From Aporrectodea caliginosa (lineage: Eukaryota; Annelida; Clitellata; Crassiclitellata; Lumbricidae), in NCBI GenBank assembly GCA_020284085.1, contig JACEVL010000272.1:127501-191500 (forward strand): a stretch of 64,000 nucleotides of DNA. Reading direction: 5' to 3'. A program made the translations under genes and the position numbers. The notes under the pieces were generated by a model, which saw only the letters and a list, made by a program, of their open reading frames with translations, did not search any database and was not told the DNA's origin. Below are positions 33,543-44,977 of this stretch, in pieces; positions within the stretch are counted from its first letter, which is position 1; the number at the start of each line of letters is the position of its first letter.

Positions 33543-34405
33543 ACCTATATCGCGAAAAACTTAACTAGTAAAATATTAGTTTCACGTAATCATCCATTTT
33601 CGTGCTTGCTGAAACTGATTATATAAGTTATTGTAGGTCGTCCTATATTCTAAAATTACCGCACTTACTAACAGTACTGTAGTCTATGCTTAGGTCCAAC
33701 GCTATAATTTTTTATACTGTGATAAATTGATAATTATATATTACTGTGACACGGGAAATTATCTAGCAAAGACACAACAGCGGTGGATCGAGTCATTCAT
33801 TAAACCTATGATTCTGTAAGTACGAATCAAAGTAAGCGTTTGCGTTTAAAATTTGAATCTCAATTTCTAAAAAACGCGGTATTGCTTATTTGCAAAATAA
33901 TTTCCTATCATAAGCTATATAGGCCTAAACGGCAGCTAGTTTGGACTTAATAGTCTGTTTGAACTCCCAAACAATTCCATTTTCGCTTTTCCGATACTCT
34001 AAAAATAAAGTTGTCTATATTTAGAATGCTAAGCCCAGCAAAATTACCCAAGTCTTGTTCAGTTTTTCTCTATCTTGATTGTATGTTTCCAGTTATGAAT
34101 TGGTATGGTCGTATTGAATAGTAATTGGAAACGGTTTTAGCATAATTATGATAACAGCGCATGGAATATTTGTGTCATAAGATTGTATTAGTAATATTGC
34201 TTCCATTTAATTTAGCATACAGGTCATAAGAATAATATTTCGCGTTGAGCAGCTTTCCTAATTAGCCTTCTCTGCGGTATTTTAATAATAAGATGAAAAT
34301 TAATGATGATTATAATATTATTAAGAATACTATTTATATAGCGCCATAGTGGCGAAGCCAGAGAAAATGACGATGTACGTGAGTTAAACTAATAAATGGT
34401 AGTCA
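33543..34405. other. Unassigned sequence upstream of the truncated paralogue
   Basis: No CARD, TRADD-N-like or Mab-21 N-terminal exon was found here on the minus strand. AT-rich. Confidence 0.5.
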
Positions 34406-35290
34406 TAGGATAGCTTATTTTTAAAGATCGGTCTTGTACTGTTATTTGAATGATTCAGGAAATCGCTAAGTCTGCAGACTCTGCACACGATATTATTATG
34501 TAAAAATACCGTCGTACAAGCTATCTACGACCCTATACTAAGGTATTTGGTTAAGATAAATGGGAAAAATGTTAACCTAAGCTGTGAAACTAAGCAAATG
34601 TGATGTTAACATAAATTGTAATTGTAATCGAACAATTATATAGCGCCGTTCAAAATCAGCAGAGCTCTCGACCTGCATCAGTGCCTGCATCAGGAAACAA
34701 AAAGTCTTAAGACGTCTACCGTAACGGAACTGGGAAGGAGAGAGGGCTAGTAACTCAAGGGGAAGAGACTGGGGAAGAGAGTTCCAAGCTGATGGGCCAA
34801 CACGGGCAAAGCACCTAGAGTGGGCCGTAGCAGAGCGCATGCGAGGGACAACCATAAGGCCACGGGTCGAAGATCGCAAAGAGGCCCTCGCAGGTAAGGA
34901 GGAGACAAAGGTGCAAAAGACCTCAGGTAGGATGGGGCCACCCCAACAAGGTAGTTACGCATGCGGGAAAGGAAGTTTACCCGCTGTTGGATAGGGAGCC
35001 TAAGCAAATGTGATGTTAACAGGATGTGATGTTAACTTGTAACAGTACAAGACCGATCTTTTAAAAATAAGCTATCCCGAACATAGCCTGTGATATGGGC
35101 AAACTTTGGAATGGCGCCTATAAGCCGAGCAGCTGCATTAAGAATAGACTGGAGTTTGTGAGTATTAGAGGCGGAGAGTCCAATGTATGCAGAGTTCCCA
35201 AAGTCGACCCGAGTGCAGATCAATGCGTGGATCAGAGTAGTAATGGCATGGAGTGAAAGAGCTGCGAAAAAGCTCGTAGGCTAATTCTGG
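34406..35290 (-). mobile_element. LINE 3' relic with templated insertion
   Basis: The minus strand reads ICTRVDFGNSAYIGLSASNT, SILNAAARLIGAIPKFAHIT and GYVRD (35225-35080), then LPIQQRVNFLSRMRNYLVGV, ARVGPSAWNSLPQSLPLELL and a tail ending near 34612. Between GYVRD and LPIQQRV lie about 80 foreign bases (34998-35078). They consist of a 22-base direct copy of 34590-34611 and an inverted copy of 34408-34443. The LINE protein is contiguous across this insert except for about three residues. Confidence 0.75.
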
Positions 35291-36128
35291 AATTGAAATT
35301 GATGCGATTTTATCTTACAAAAACAAATTGCATTCTATAGATTTATTTCTTCCTTCTGTTGTCAGGGTCGTTTAAAGGTCGTCGTAGGCTCTAGGCACTC
35401 TTACTTTCGCAGGCCGCAACTGCCAGCTCTAAAATTTAATCTGAGTTAATGAGGGAAATGACATTTGAAGGCGTTATAAGCCAAACCTTTTTATGGTGGG
35501 CCAGCCGCCAGTGGCAATATTTTTTCACCAAGTAGCGGCCATGCACGGCGCCGAAGGCGCCTGAGCAAAATAGGTCGGTATCTGTGAGGAAGCTCGGTGA
35601 GCCCGTCTTCAGAAAGTTTTTGCAAAACTAAATCTTAGATGCAGTTTTTAGCAAAACTTTGAAAAATCGTTGACTTACAGTCATGCACCGGACAAGTTAT
35701 TTCACATAAAAATGCCAATTGGCCTCATCTGTGGCATGATGACTGCAATGAACATGATTCCTTATTTGCAAGTAATTTGAGTCGGTTTGTCTTGAGATAT
35801 TTACTGCTGCAAAACATACCAGTGTCATTCCAGTATGCTTTCATGTGATTGACTTAGGCCTACATTGTATAGCTAGCCGAACTATCACAGTCCAGCAGAT
35901 ACACTTCAGTGTGATCGGTCTATCTTTCTGGGTCAAGTTGCCAAGTAGCATACGATAAGAACATCTGGTTCTATTCCTGTCTCTTTTCCAGAAATACCTA
36001 GAAACAATTTGTTCGAGCATGGTCAGGTCGGTATCGTGTCTGAAGACTATTGCTTGAATATGCTCGATATAGCTCAGAAGTGAATTCAGCTATGTTACTT
36101 TAATTGTTGTCGATATCCTATTTTGCAG
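35291..36128. other. Upstream region of the BTB gene
   Basis: Likely holds the promoter and a non-coding first exon, because the coding exon begins after an acceptor. No specific element is recognised. Confidence 0.4.
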
Positions 36129-36144
36129 GAACAGCATAGACATC

Positions 36145-39100
36145 ATGGCGTTGACAACCCGTGGCGAATATGGATGGCAATATGACAAGACTGTGTTGGA
36201 ATGCAATCGTTACATGCTCGACAACGAAATAGCAACGGACGTCTGCTTCAAAGTGGGACCACCAGATGGCGTATCAGTCTGCATTCGGGCTCATAAATAC
36301 ATGTTGGTTTCACGCAGCGCTGTGTTCGAAGCGATGTTCTCCAGCGGAATGTCAGAGACGAAGTGTGATCCAGAGGCAGTGATAAGAATCGAGGATATTG
36401 AACCTGGGGTATTCAGAGAACTTCTCAGGTGTGCCCATTTCACATACTTGTAATCAAGAAGTGATTGAGTGATTGACTGATTGATTGAATGATTGATTGA
36501 TTGATTGAGTGAGTGAGTGAGTAGATTATATAAAGTAAGTAAGTAAGAATATTCTTTATTTGACTACCAGCAAACGAACAGTAGCTTACAGAAGAAATAA
36601 ATAATACACAAACATGTATGCAAACTTGCAAAGTCATAAAACATTCTCATAATAAAACTTCTTTTGCAAAGGCATCAATTCTAGGTAGGGTGAGATCATG
36701 TGGTTTGGGTCGAGTATTGTATTTAGTGACCTTACGGGGAGGGAGGAGGTCGTGAAGGACGTGACAAGGGTTTGAGAGAATTGAACGGAAAAGAGTAGAA
36801 TCAGCTCTAGAACAATGTTTGTCGAAACTAGGAAAATCAGCAGGGAGTAAGCCTGAACGGGTCAATTTTCTCAGAATACCGTTAAGTCGATTACGCTCCC
36901 CTACAGTGGCAAATCCCCACCAAACAGGGGAGGCATAAAGTAGCCGTGCGAGGGTAGTAGCTCTAACAACGTCAAAGAGACGTTTACCGTGGAGACCGTG
37001 GACGACCAAAACACGTAGCGCGAACATGGATTGTCGGGATTTGCAGCATATTTTGTCAATGTGTGCCACAAAGCCAATCCGATCAGAGATAGTGACACCC
37101 AAAATAACCATCTCCTGGACCCGCTCGATGCCAGGGATGGGGGAAGGGAGGGCAATAGCTTTGGACCTCGGTCGTCTAACGACCATTTCTCAGGTCTTAG
37201 CATGGTTTAATTTAAGATTGCTAATGATGCCCAATGAGAGACATGATCAAGTTCAGAAAGAGTGCTGTCAATGCAGAAAGCAGGAATCGGCAAGTAGCTA
37301 TCGTCGGCATATTTAGGAAGACGGTTTCCACTTCATTTAGGTTTAAGGCTACAAATAGCTATGACCAAATCAGTAGGTCCAAGGCCAGAGCCTTGCACTA
37401 TGCTGGCATTAATGGTACAGAGGGGAGAGATTTCACCCCAAATTTAGTACAGTGCTGAGTGCTGACGCTCGTGCAAGAAAGCAAGTATCCAGTTGTACAA
37501 AAAATCCGGAATGAGCTGAGCTGCTAGTTGATCAAGCTAGGTGTTTGTGTCTAACCGTATCGAAAGCCTTACTAAAATCAAGGGACAGGAGCCTAACATA
37601 GGGCTCAGATTCGAGCATCGATTGAAGTTCATGGGTTATGGATATCAGTGCAGCAGATGTGGATCCGGAAGGCGGAAACCGAATTGGTCTGTAAAAATCC
37701 TGTTAGAGCATGGTTGAGTGATAAAAGGGTAAAAAGGTAAGTACCTACAACCATTTTCTCCAAGATATCGTGAGAGGATGGAAGTGATAGAGATGTGTCT
37801 AAAATCAGCTTCTTTAAGAGGGCGGGAAATCTTGGGTATGGAGGTGATCATACTGAGAGGCGCCACTGTAAAGGGACATAAGAATTGGCAAGAGAGCATA
37901 CAAACAGATTCGTAACAGGCTGAACTAAAAGATGCGCCATGGCTGATATCAGCCATGGAGGAGGGTATGCCATCAGGGCCGGTGTAGGAGGCTGAATGCA
38001 CTCCCCGTAGAAAAAGACTCCGGGAGTGTTTTTATCCTAGTATGTAATGACTCTAGAGTTAATCCATACTAGGACAAAAACACTCCACCCAGCGAATAAA
38101 CACTCCGGGAGTGTTTTCGTTTAAGATCGGACCAAATGACTTAGGGAGTTAATTCTTCCTAGGACATATTGAATGGGGGGAGTTAATTCTTCCTAGGACA
38201 TATTGACTGGAGGAGTTAATTCTTCCTAGGACATATTGACTGGGGAGTTAATTCTTCCTAGGACAAATTGACTGGGGGAGTTAATTCTTCCTAGGACAAA
38301 TTGACTGGGGAGTTAATTCTTCCTAGGACAAATTGACTGGAGAGTTAATTCTTCCTAGGACATATTGACTGGGGAGTTAATTCTTCCTAGGACAAATTGA
38401 CTGGGGAGTTAATTCTTCCTAGGACAAATTGAATGGGGGAGTTAATTCTTCCTAGGACAAATTGACTGGGGAGTTAATTCTTCCTAGGACATATTGACTG
38501 GGGGAGTTAATTCTTCCTAGGACAAATTGACTGGGGAGTTAATTCTTCCAAGGACATATTGACTGGGGAAGTTAATTCTTTTTAGGACAAATTGACTGGG
38601 GGAGTTAATTCTTCCTAGGACAAATTGACTGGAGAGTTAATTCTTCCTAGGACATATTGACTGGGGAGTTAATTCTTCCTAGGACAAATTGACTGGGGAG
38701 TTAATTCTTCCTAGGACAAATTGACTGGGGGAGTTAATTCTTCCTAGGACAAATTGACTGGGGGAGTTAATTCTTCCTAGGACAAATTGACTGGGGGAGT
38801 TAATTCTTCCTAGGACCATATGACTTGTAAAGTTGATTCTTCCTAGGACAAATTGAGGCAAACAATTAGTATCGTTGTGCGTAAGTTTACTGGCGTGTCA
38901 CAGTATCTTTTGGCATGCAGCGAGGAAGGTACCATGTTTTCTAGTGACGACACTAACCCTAACCCTGACCCTAACCGACTCTCACGACGCCTAACCTTAC
39001 CCTAACCAACTCTCACGACGCCTAACCCTGACCCTAACAGACACTCACGAAACCTACGCACTCAGATTCTAAATCTTTACCCAAATTGAATGGGGGTGGA

Positions 39101-41489
39101 CTCATTATTACTATCATTATCACTGCGTAGCCGGTATTTGACTGTTTTCGTTTGGAGGAGTTTTTTCCTACTTCTTATCTAAGACTACGCCATTCGATTT
39201 GTCCTAGGAAGATTTAACTCCACAAGTCATTTGGTCCCTCGAAAAAACTCCCTTAGTCAATTTGTCCTAGGAAGAATTAACTTCCAAGTCAATATTATGT
39301 CCTCGGAAGAATGAATTCCCCATTCAATTTGTCCTAGGAAGAATTAACTCCCCCAGTCAATATGTCTCAGGAAGAATTACCCCACCCCATTCAATTTGTC
39401 CTAGGAAGAATTAAGTTCCAAGTCAATAAAAGTATGTCCTAGGAAGAATTAACTCCCCAGTCAATATGTCCTTGGAAGAATTAACTCTCCCAGTCAATAT
39501 GTCCTAGGAAGAATTAACTCCCCTCATTCAAATTGTCCTAGGAAGAATTAACTCCTCAGTCAATATGTCCTAGGAAGAATTAACTCCCAAAGTCAATATG
39601 TCCTAGGAAGAATTAACTCCCAGTCAATATGTCCTAGGAAGAATTAACTCCCCATTCAATTTGTCCTAGGAAGAATTAACACCCAAGTCAATATGTCCTA
39701 GGAAGAATTAACTCCCCCAGTCAATTTGTCCTAGGAAGAATTAACTCCCAGTCAATATGTCCTAGGAAGAATTAACTCCCCCAGTCAATATGTCCTAGGA
39801 AGAATTAACTCCCCAGTCAATATGTCCTAGGAAGAACTCCCCCATTCAATTTGTCCTAGGAAGATTTAACTCCACAAGTCATTTGGTCCCTCGAAAAAAC
39901 TCCCTTAGTCAATTTGTCTTAGGAAGAATTAACTTCCAAGTCAATATTATGTCCTCGGAAGAATGAATTCCCCATTCAATTTGTCCTAGGAAGAATTAAC
40001 TCCCCCAGTCAATATGTCTCAGGAAGAATTACCCCACCCCATTCAATTTGTCCTAGGAAGAATTAAGTTCCAAGTCAATAAAATTATGTCCTAGGAAGAA
40101 TTAACTCCCCCAGTCAATATGTCCTTGGAAGAATTAACTCCCCCAGTCAATATGTCCTAGGAAGAATTAACTCCCTCATTCAAATTGTCCTAGGAAGAAT
40201 TAACTCCTCAGTCAATATGTCCTAGGAAGAATTAACTCCCCAGTCAATATGTCCTAGGAAGAATTAACTCCCAGTCAATATGTCCTAGGAAGAATTAACT
40301 CCCCCAGTCAATATGTCCTAGGAAGAACTATCTCCCCATTCAATTTGTCCTAGGAAATATTAACTCCCAAGTCAATATGTCCTAGGAAGAATTAACTCCC
40401 CAGTCAATTTGTCCTAGGAAGAATTAACTCCCCAGTCAATATGTCCTAGGAAGAATTAACTCCCCAGTCAATATGTCCTAGGAAGAATTAACTCCCCAGT
40501 CAATATGTCCTAGGAAGAATTAACTCCCCCATTCAATTTGTCCTAGGAAGAATTAACTCCCCAGTCAATTTATCCTAGGAAGAATTAACTCCCCATTCAA
40601 TTTGTCCTAGGAAGAATCAACTCCACTGGAGTGTCAATTCACCAACAGGAGTGTTTTAGTCCTAGTAACAATACACTCCACCGGTCAATTATTCCTAGTA
40701 AGAATTAACTCCACGATTCAATATATCCTGGGATAAATAGACTCCGGAGTGTTTAAAAGGGGACTACACCGGTGGAGTTGCCTTTGACTGATGCAAGACA
40801 GATACTACCTGAAGAAACGCCCTAAAATGCTTTCTTATTGCAGAAATCAAATTTGATCTTTTAAGTGGTCTGTCTCTTCCAGGCTGGTTTGAGCTGCTAG
40901 TTTAGAACAAGACGCTTGCACAATATGACAAGAAATACTGCTTCTTTCTTTTAGGTTCATATATTGCGATAATGCAGAAGTAACAGCAACATCGGTCTAT
41001 TTCCTGATGACCGCTGGCAAGAAATACATGCTGCCTAAGCTAGTCGACCTATGTTGCGGATACCTTCAGAAAGGTCTCCAGAGTGAGAATGTGTGTTCTA
41101 TACTAAATGAAAGCCTTGTGCTCGATGAACCAAAACTTGTGAAACGCTGTCTTGATCTTGTCGTGGAAAACTCATCGGAAGTCCTTAAACCGGAAAACTT
41201 GCAAAACGCTTCTCGCCAAACAATGGAAGCCATACTGAAACTGAATTCTTTAGAAGAAGATGAAATAGTAATATACAATGCATGCATCGATTGGGCTAAA
41301 ACTCAGCTTAGTAACCAGAAATCAATCGATCATCCAAACGATCAACAGATAAGAGAGATGTTTGGAGATCTTATCTACGAAATTCGCTTTCTAACGATGG
41401 AAGCAGAAGCATTTGCTGGACTAGTCGAAAGCAGCACTGTTCTTTCATACGAGGAACAATCATCCATACTTTGCTACATCTTAAATTAG
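36145..41489 (+). CDS. BTB-BACK protein (BTBD1/2/3/6-like), two coding exons, PHR domain after an in-frame TAG
   Basis: Members of this family bind Cullin-3 through the BTB domain and present substrates for ubiquitination. The coding exons are 36145-36428 and 40955-41489. The splice CTCAG|GTGTGC to TTCTTTTAG|GTTCAT restores the family sequence ELL-R-FIYCDNAEVTA. Exon 1 encodes the BTB fold (TDVCFKVGPPDG, RAHKYMLVSRSAVFEAMFSS, IRIEDIEPGVFRELL). Exon 2 gives the BTB end (SVYFLMTAGKKYMLPKLVDL) and a BACK domain. At codon 273 an in-frame TAG (41487-41489) stops it after SILCYILN. The same frame then continues for 166 codons with a PHR domain. Exon 1 follows an acceptor at 36128, so there is a 5' non-coding exon. 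Family members normally carry the PHR domain, so either the stop is a disabling mutation, or it is read through, or the short form is real. Confidence 0.85.
36540..37998 (-). mobile_element. LINE relic in the BTB intron
   Basis: The minus strand reads GPDGIPSSMAD at about 37970, then DFRHISITSILSRYLGENG, FTDQFGFRL (reverse-transcriptase fingers and palm) and, after frameshifts, VILGVTISDRIGFVAHIDKI. LYASPVWWGFATVGERNRLN, ADSTLFRSILSNPCHVLHDL and PPRKVTKYNTRPKPHDLTLP follow. It is a jockey/CR1-like element opposed to the host gene. It stops within a few bases of the foldback element that starts at about 37998. Confidence 0.8.
38150..38860 (+). repeat. Left arm tandem array of the foldback element
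   Basis: About 24 copies of the 30-bp unit, each with the CCTAGG palindrome. Spacers alternate between CATATTGACTGG-like and CAAATTGACTGG-like forms. Confidence 0.9.
38945..39050. repeat. Telomere-like CCCTAA repeats in the foldback loop
   Basis: ACTAACCCTAACCCTGACCC and two further CTAACC clusters are separated by ACTCTCACGACGC. This gives about three units of a 37-bp repeat that contains degenerate TTAGGG-type telomere motifs. Confidence 0.75.
39190..40620 (-). repeat. Right arm tandem array with 652-bp higher-order repeat
   Basis: About 45 units in the opposite orientation to the left arm. A distinctive run of variant units (GATTTAACTCCACAAG, GTCCCTCGAAAAAACTCCC, GAATTACCCCACCCC) at 39211 recurs in the same order at 39863. 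That shows a segmental duplication within the arm, with a period of about 652 bp. Confidence 0.85.
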
Positions 41490-41990
41490 CGTAAGAGAGG
41501 GAGCATGAAGTTCAACTGTGACAAAAGGATTTGTAAGGAACAGTGCGTTGACCGGAGTGGAAGCGTTACTGGCACGTGGAAATCTGGCTCAGATGCCATT
41601 GACGTAAAAACCGACAGAAAAGTTCTCATAACTGGCTTAGGTCTTCTTCCTGAAAATAATGCAAACGGATCAGGATACACTCTTGACGTTGAAATTCTAA
41701 AGGAATCGGTATCAGTGTTCAAGATGTCATCCCTCGTTCCTTACACAGGGAACTCTACACCATATAAAGTGGCTTTTCAGACACCGATACTCATAGAACC
41801 TGGAATTCTGTGTACGGTTGTTGCCAATTCTTGCACCGGTAAAGCTTTGTATCAGTTGATCTCTTGTCTGCCAATATGTACAAAAGACAATGTTACATTC
41901 ACGTTTTCCGCAACTGTATGTAGATCGAACAACAGTACTAGTCCCAGTTCTGGCCAAATTCCGCAAATATATTTCAGGATTCCAAAATAG
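41490..41990 (+). CDS. PHR domain continuation of the BTB gene (after in-frame TAG)
   Basis: In the same reading frame as the BTB-BACK exon, with only TAG between, comes RKRGSMKFNCDKRICKEQC. A PHR beta-sandwich follows: SGSDAIDVKTDRKVLITGLG, SGYTLDVEILKE, FQTPILIEPGILCTVVANS and, near the end, GQIPQIYFRI. The last block is the usual PHR C-terminal motif. In this family the PHR domain supplies substrate binding. A fresh ATG at 41505 could start a separate product, but the natural reading is one gene interrupted by a stop. No splice pair that removes the TAG is evident: the nearest GTAAGA begins after it. Confidence 0.7.
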   Translation, partial: RKRGSMKFNCDKRICKEQCVDRSGSVTGTWKSGSDAIDVKTDRKVLITGLGLLPENNANGSGYTLDVEILKESVSVFKMSSLVPYTGNSTPYKVAFQTPILIEPGILCTVVANSCTGKALYQLISCLPICTKDNVTFTFSATVCRSNNSTSPSSGQIPQIYFRIPK

Positions 41991-42142
41991 TTATGCCTTA
42001 AAGAACTGTAGATTGCTGTAGCTTTAAAAACGTTCGTTCTATTAATATCTGAATAGACAAGTAGCATTACCTATTCTTAGTTGTCATGCCACATTGGAAT
42101 AAGTTGTATAGCTTAGTTTGTTCCTTATGCGGCATAATATTG

Positions 42143-42148
42143 AATAAA
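42143..42148 (+). terminator. Polyadenylation signal of the BTB gene
   Basis: AATAAA lies 153 bases after the PHR-frame stop codon, in AT-rich 3' sequence. Its position favours a transcript that includes the PHR region. Confidence 0.5.
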
Positions 42149-42640
42149 ACAAACAGAAACGCCCAAGTTTGTGTTTTCCTGCTGTGCAAGATTTGAACAG
42201 TTGTCTGGTTTAAATTTAAATAGGCTAGCATGGTAGTGCTAGATAAAAGGTAATAAACAAAACATAAATTATGTTTTTGCTTTTACATTTACTTATATGA
42301 GACAATAATGATTTATCCTTACGTTTTACGACAACGTTGTGTAAGTCTTTAAATTAGATTAGACTTGTTTAGAATAACCTAAACTCTTTAAAGACTTCGG
42401 CACCTGTCGGTATTGGATCCTTCGGCGATAGCTTTAGCCATACAGTGGTGCACTAACGCTGTCGTTCCCTATAATGCCTCCTTCCTTGTGGTGCGTTGCA
42501 TGAAGGCGCGAGCAACCTCAGACTCTCTTTTCGGCGGTTGAAGTGTGAAGAACCTGTAAGCCGAGATTTGAATCCCTGAAGTTGTAAGGAAGATTACATA
42601 ACATTACAAGGGTTTTAAGTGGTTCAGAAGATGCTTTATC
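42149..42640. other. Sequence downstream of the BTB gene
   Basis: No feature recognised apart from likely 3' untranslated sequence. Confidence 0.4.
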
Positions 42641-42649
42641 TGTGTTAGA

Positions 42650-43800
42650 CCAATGCAAATTGACCTGGAACGCTTAATACCCAATTCTCCCTAGCTTCTT
42701 CTTAAAAGCTGTGACAGTGTCCACTGAGGCAGTACTATCATCCAAGCTATTCCACGAGTCTGTACCTCTCGCACTGAAAATTTTCTGTCCTAATGTTCCT
42801 TTTGGCTTCTTAAATAATTTATTCCTGTGTCCTCGAGTTGCCTTGTTTGGAGATAATTAAAAAAACCTCTGCCACTGTAGACCTTCCTTTCCAGTAATAA
42901 TCTTGTAAGCTTCGATTAGATCTCCTCTCCTCCCGCTTCTCTCCAATGTTGTTAGTCCACATTTTTTCAACCTTTCTTTAAAACTCAAATCTGTGTATCC
43001 CTTAATCTTCTTTGCACTTTCTCCAGTTTTTCAATGTCATGTTTTGCCTGGATGCAGTATTCCAACTGTGGCCTAACCAGTTATCTGTACAGACTCTGTA
43101 TTGTATCCTTGTCTATGGTGACTTCTAATCATACCTAAAGTTGAGTTAGCCTCTTTGATGCTTCAGCACATTGCCTTGAAAGTTTTGTACTGTTGTGCAA
43201 AATTACTCACAAGTCCCTCTCTTTCTCATTCACTTTCAACACCATAATCCCCATCTCATATGAAAACTCGCTGTTTTTCTTCTCCATATGCATCACTGAG
43301 CACTTCTCCAAAATAAAGAGCATTTGCAAATCATGTGACCATCTGACTATTCTTCTTAGATCTTCCTGTTTTATCTCTGCTTCTTCTTCATCACTCACTG
43401 CTCTACATAGTTTTGTGTAATCTGCAAACTTAACATCCCATCGTCTATGTCATTAACAAAAATTATGAACAGCAATGGCCCAAGCACTGATCGTTTTGGT
43501 ACTCCACTTAGCACTGTTGTCCAGCTAGAATTTTTTTAGCACTTATGTCCACCTTTCGTCTTCCTGAAAACCAGCTTTGATTGAATCCATGATAGTACCT
43601 GTCCTCTAATCTCACATGCTTGCAAAATTTTGGCCAGCCGTGCATGAGGTACTTTGTCAAATGCTTTAGCAAAATCCAGGTAAATCGCATCCACATGTTT
43701 CCTTCGTTAATCCTCTCATAGACCGCTTCAAAGAACTCCAACAGATTTGTTAAACACGAACGGCCTCTGGTAAATCCATGTTGGCTGCTTTTTATAAGAT
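42650..43800 (-). mobile_element. LINE reverse-transcriptase relic (L2/CR1-like)
   Basis: Minus-strand pieces in order from 43770 are a [20 protein letters not shown] palm block, SVMHMEKKNSEFSYEMGIMV, GTRIQYRVC..., KNWRKCKED, FKERLKKCGLTTLERSGRRG DLIEAYKI (split here for length), a RGHRNKLFKKP-like block and RGTDSWNSLDDSTASVD. They fit the classical non-LTR C-terminus. Many frame changes show it is old. It sits between the BTB gene and the Mab-21 gene. Confidence 0.75.
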
Positions 43801-43969
43801 CGGGCTATTTAGAACACCAAGTCGCCACACTAAGCCGGGTATACATACGTGAAAGACCTTTGAATAAAGATTCAGTTGTTTTTCATCACATATTGAAAAA
43901 CAAATTTCACATGGAAATAGAAGTCGGTAATTGTTAACAATGTCATGAGCTCGAATTATTACTTAATAA

Positions 43970-44600
43970 CACAAAGCTTTTTAGTAGAAACCTGCAAATG
44001 ATGTGTTCAAACAGCATATTCAGTCATTACTTCTGACTACGGAAGATTACATTCGATACAACATCTGATTTGCAGATATCTTGCAAGCAAAATTTCCAAC
44101 AAAATGGTGACATTTAATGTAGCAATGAAAAATCAATAAAAAAACAAGGGTAAATAGGGCCGGGCAAACCGGTGTTCAAATGTTTAACTCAACTTTCACC
44201 ATATCGTCATTCAGAGGTGATGAATACTAATGGAGTGTTTAAAAACACCAGATTCCACCTATTACTGTATGCTAGTTGGGCAAACATGTGCTCAAACGCT
44301 GAATCGGCAGTTACCTCAACTCTTCCCCATATCGTCTTTCAGAGTTGATAAATAATATGGGGTCTGACATCCAAGAAACGACTGTACGACTCTATCAAAA
44401 AGAGTCAATCGGTTGTAGGCAACAAACATTCGCTAATGCAAGCATCTAAAAATCGCGCCCGATGTCAGGCTCAGGAAGACTTGTAAAGGTACAAAGCAGG
44501 CAATTGTGTTGCACTGGATGTCAAAGTCTTTGCGGATCACACTGTAGAATGAAATTATATTTTCTAAAGCATAGAACACCAATTACTGAATGCAGATCAT
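43970..44600 (-). pseudogene. Decayed fragment of the Mab-21 family C-terminus
   Basis: 43981-44110 is a degraded copy of 45001-45150 (shared words ATATTGCAAG-type, GGAAGATTRCA and CGATACAACATCTGA), which encodes the C-terminal HFLARYL region. 44331-44570 is a degraded copy of 45251-45545 (CAAAGTCTTTGCRRATCAC, GTTGCACTGGATG). The order is the same as in the intact gene, so the 3' end was duplicated in tandem and has since lost its frame. Confidence 0.7.
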
Positions 44601-44977
44601 GATGCTCACAGTCAAAATGGCCTACCATTTGTTCGCTTCATTCTTTGACCTTCTCGTATTATTGGTTTAATAAAGAATATACTTATTTAATACTACGGCT
44701 GTTAAAGTAGAATGCTAAGCGGAAGAACAGGAACTTGTTGTGGAGCTAAAATCGAAAATAGGAAACTCCCAGCTCGAAGTTAGAGTAGCCCACACTCCAG
44801 AAGAAGCCTTGTCCCATAATTATTGATAAGGAAGACTGAACTTTATCCACAAAGAAGTTGCCTCACTACGAGGGTGACACTTTAAGCCTGGTAACGTAGA
44901 AATACCGTAGAAAGTTTCCAGTATTCAGCATCGCATATAACGAATCGTCCATTTCACACGATAAAAGTCCTAAATTA
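44601..44977. other. Unassigned sequence 3' of the Mab-21 gene
   Basis: No gene recognised. Confidence 0.4.

Larger units (their letters stand above)
37998..40785. mobile_element. Foldback (TU-like) element with two opposed repeat arrays
   Basis: About 24 units of a 29-31-bp repeat with core GGAGTTAATTCTTCCTAGGA run from 38150 to 38860. About 45 units of its reverse complement (TCCTAGGAAGAATTAACTCC) run from 39190 to 40620. The arms could fold into one long stem with a loop of about 320 bp. Outside the arrays both ends carry different but related blocks: CACTCC, GGGAGTGTTTT and CCTAGTA words (38000-38130 and 40620-40785). Long inverted terminal repeats made of short tandem units are the hallmark of Drosophila FB and sea urchin TU foldback elements. 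There is no transposase. The element lies inside the BTB intron. Confidence 0.75.

Noticed and set aside
38945..39050. Chromosome end
   Set aside because: The telomere-like units are degenerate, short and internal to a foldback element with normal sequence on both sides.
38150..40620. CRISPR-like array of short repeats with spacers
   Set aside because: Eukaryotic context, spacers are not unique, repeats form two opposed arrays and there are no cas genes; a foldback transposon fits.
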